DNA of 34,592 nt from Massilia sp. TS11 (lineage in GTDB: Bacteria; Pseudomonadota; Gammaproteobacteria; Burkholderiales; Burkholderiaceae_D), in contig NZ_JAKLTS010000023.1 of assembly GCF_022012445.1 (NCBI RefSeq), positions 1 to 34,592 on the forward strand, in the 5' to 3' direction. The stretch's first letter is position 1, and each line of letters begins with the position of its first letter. The notes beneath the pieces were generated by a model. The model was not told the DNA's origin, did no database searches, and was given only the letters and a program-made list of their open reading frames with translations. Positions 34,278 through 34,592 of the stretch are shown piece by piece. A program made the translations under genes and the position numbers.

Positions 34278-34592
34278 ATGACGCAAGCAAACAAACGCCC
34301 GGCCACGCTGGGTCTGGTACGGCCGGTTCTGGCTGCCACGATCGCGCTGGCCCTGGCGGGTTGCGCGGTCAACCCGACGCCGGTCACGATGGCCGAGCGC
34401 GGCGAGAAGATCAAGGAAGACTTCGCCCAGATGTACAAGGACCAGGAGCCGCTCCAAGGCCCGCTGAGTCTGGAAGAAGCGATGGCGCGCGCCGTCAAGT
34501 ACAACCTGGAAACCCGCCTGCGTATCATGGAAGAGGCGCTCGGCATGGGCCAGGTCGAACAGGCGCGCTTTGACATGCTGCCGCGTCTGACT
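34278..34592 (+). CDS. TolC-family outer-membrane lipoprotein (3' end outside window)
   Basis: The first 105 residues are present and the frame stays open to the window edge. A lipoprotein signal (LVRPVLAATIALALAGC) ends in the lipobox L-A-G-C with lipidated Cys29. The start of the outer-membrane efflux domain follows: GPLSLEEAMARAVKYNLETRLRIMEEAL, a typical TolC-family amphipathic helix. GGGAG lies a few bases before the ATG at 34278. It starts 47 bases after the giant protein gene with no terminator between, so the two are probably co-transcribed. The simplest reading is that it is the outer-membrane channel for exporting the giant protein. An RND or other efflux role is the alternative, and the missing downstream genes would decide. 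Confidence 0.85.
   Translation, partial: MTQANKRPATLGLVRPVLAATIALALAGCAVNPTPVTMAERGEKIKEDFAQMYKDQEPLQGPLSLEEAMARAVKYNLETRLRIMEEALGMGQVEQARFDMLPRLT

Noticed and set aside
23629..34290. Antisense ORF of 3,553 codons opposite the giant gene
   Set aside because: It is in exact codon register with the sense gene and exists because TTA, CTA and TCA are not used there. Its product is an Arg/Gly/Ala/His-rich repeat that mirrors the sense repeats, with no domain.

Overview
The window looks like the chromosome of a Gram-negative proteobacterium, most likely a betaproteobacterium. It carries an outer-membrane TonB-dependent receptor, type VI secretion (T6SS) genes, a TolC-type lipoprotein and a giant surface or secreted protein beside it. 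Most genes are GC-rich with strong codon bias. The stretches at about 1-3570 and 10800-22200 are visibly less GC-rich and use codons that the neighbouring metabolic and adhesin genes avoid, as expected for accessory T6SS-related DNA. No rRNA, tRNA, CRISPR array, insertion sequence or integrase was seen.

Layout. (1) 1-3494: three tandem paralogues of a Sel1-repeat protein with an N-terminal membrane segment. The first is cut by the window edge and the third is broken by two small deletions. They resemble the tandem Sel1-type immunity proteins known for some T6SS phospholipase effectors. An 84-codon ORF sits between copies 1 and 2. (2) 3571-4602 (minus): a polytopic membrane protein of unknown function. 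(3) 4894-10734: a TonB-dependent receptor, an exported M14 zinc carboxypeptidase and an exported N-acyl-D-amino-acid deacylase, tightly spaced and closed by a clear terminator. This reads as an uptake and degradation operon for peptides or acylated D-amino acids. (4) 10861-14168: tssE, tssF and tssG, three T6SS baseplate genes with no other T6SS core gene beside them, closed by a terminator. (5) 14366-15661: a CoA-transferase or acyl-CoA hydrolase of the 4-hydroxybutyrate CoA-transferase family. (6) 22201-15680 (minus): vgrG, a Tle3-type lipase effector and a Tla3 (DUF2875) adaptor. No Tli3-like immunity gene is seen. (7) 22395-23288: a small unknown protein and a convergent AHSA1/SRPBCC protein. 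(8) 23656-34230: a 3,524-residue protein with an N-terminal LEPR-type motif, a DUF4347 domain, a VCBS-like region, 28 tandem Ig-like repeats of about 84 residues, and two putative-Ig (He_PIG) domains separated by Pro/Ala linkers. It is followed by the start of a TolC-family lipoprotein gene, which suggests type I secretion.

Two themes link the genes. One is T6SS warfare: baseplate genes, spike, lipase, adaptor and a likely immunity array. The other is surface biology: nutrient uptake and a giant adhesin. The observations most worth checking are four. The DUF4347 domain has a caspase-like His/Cys arrangement that uses the only cysteine in the giant protein. The Tle3 module appears to lack immunity. 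The third Sel1 gene is broken at two slippage-prone tracts whose losses sum to one codon. The 84-residue repeat array appears to be recently expanding.
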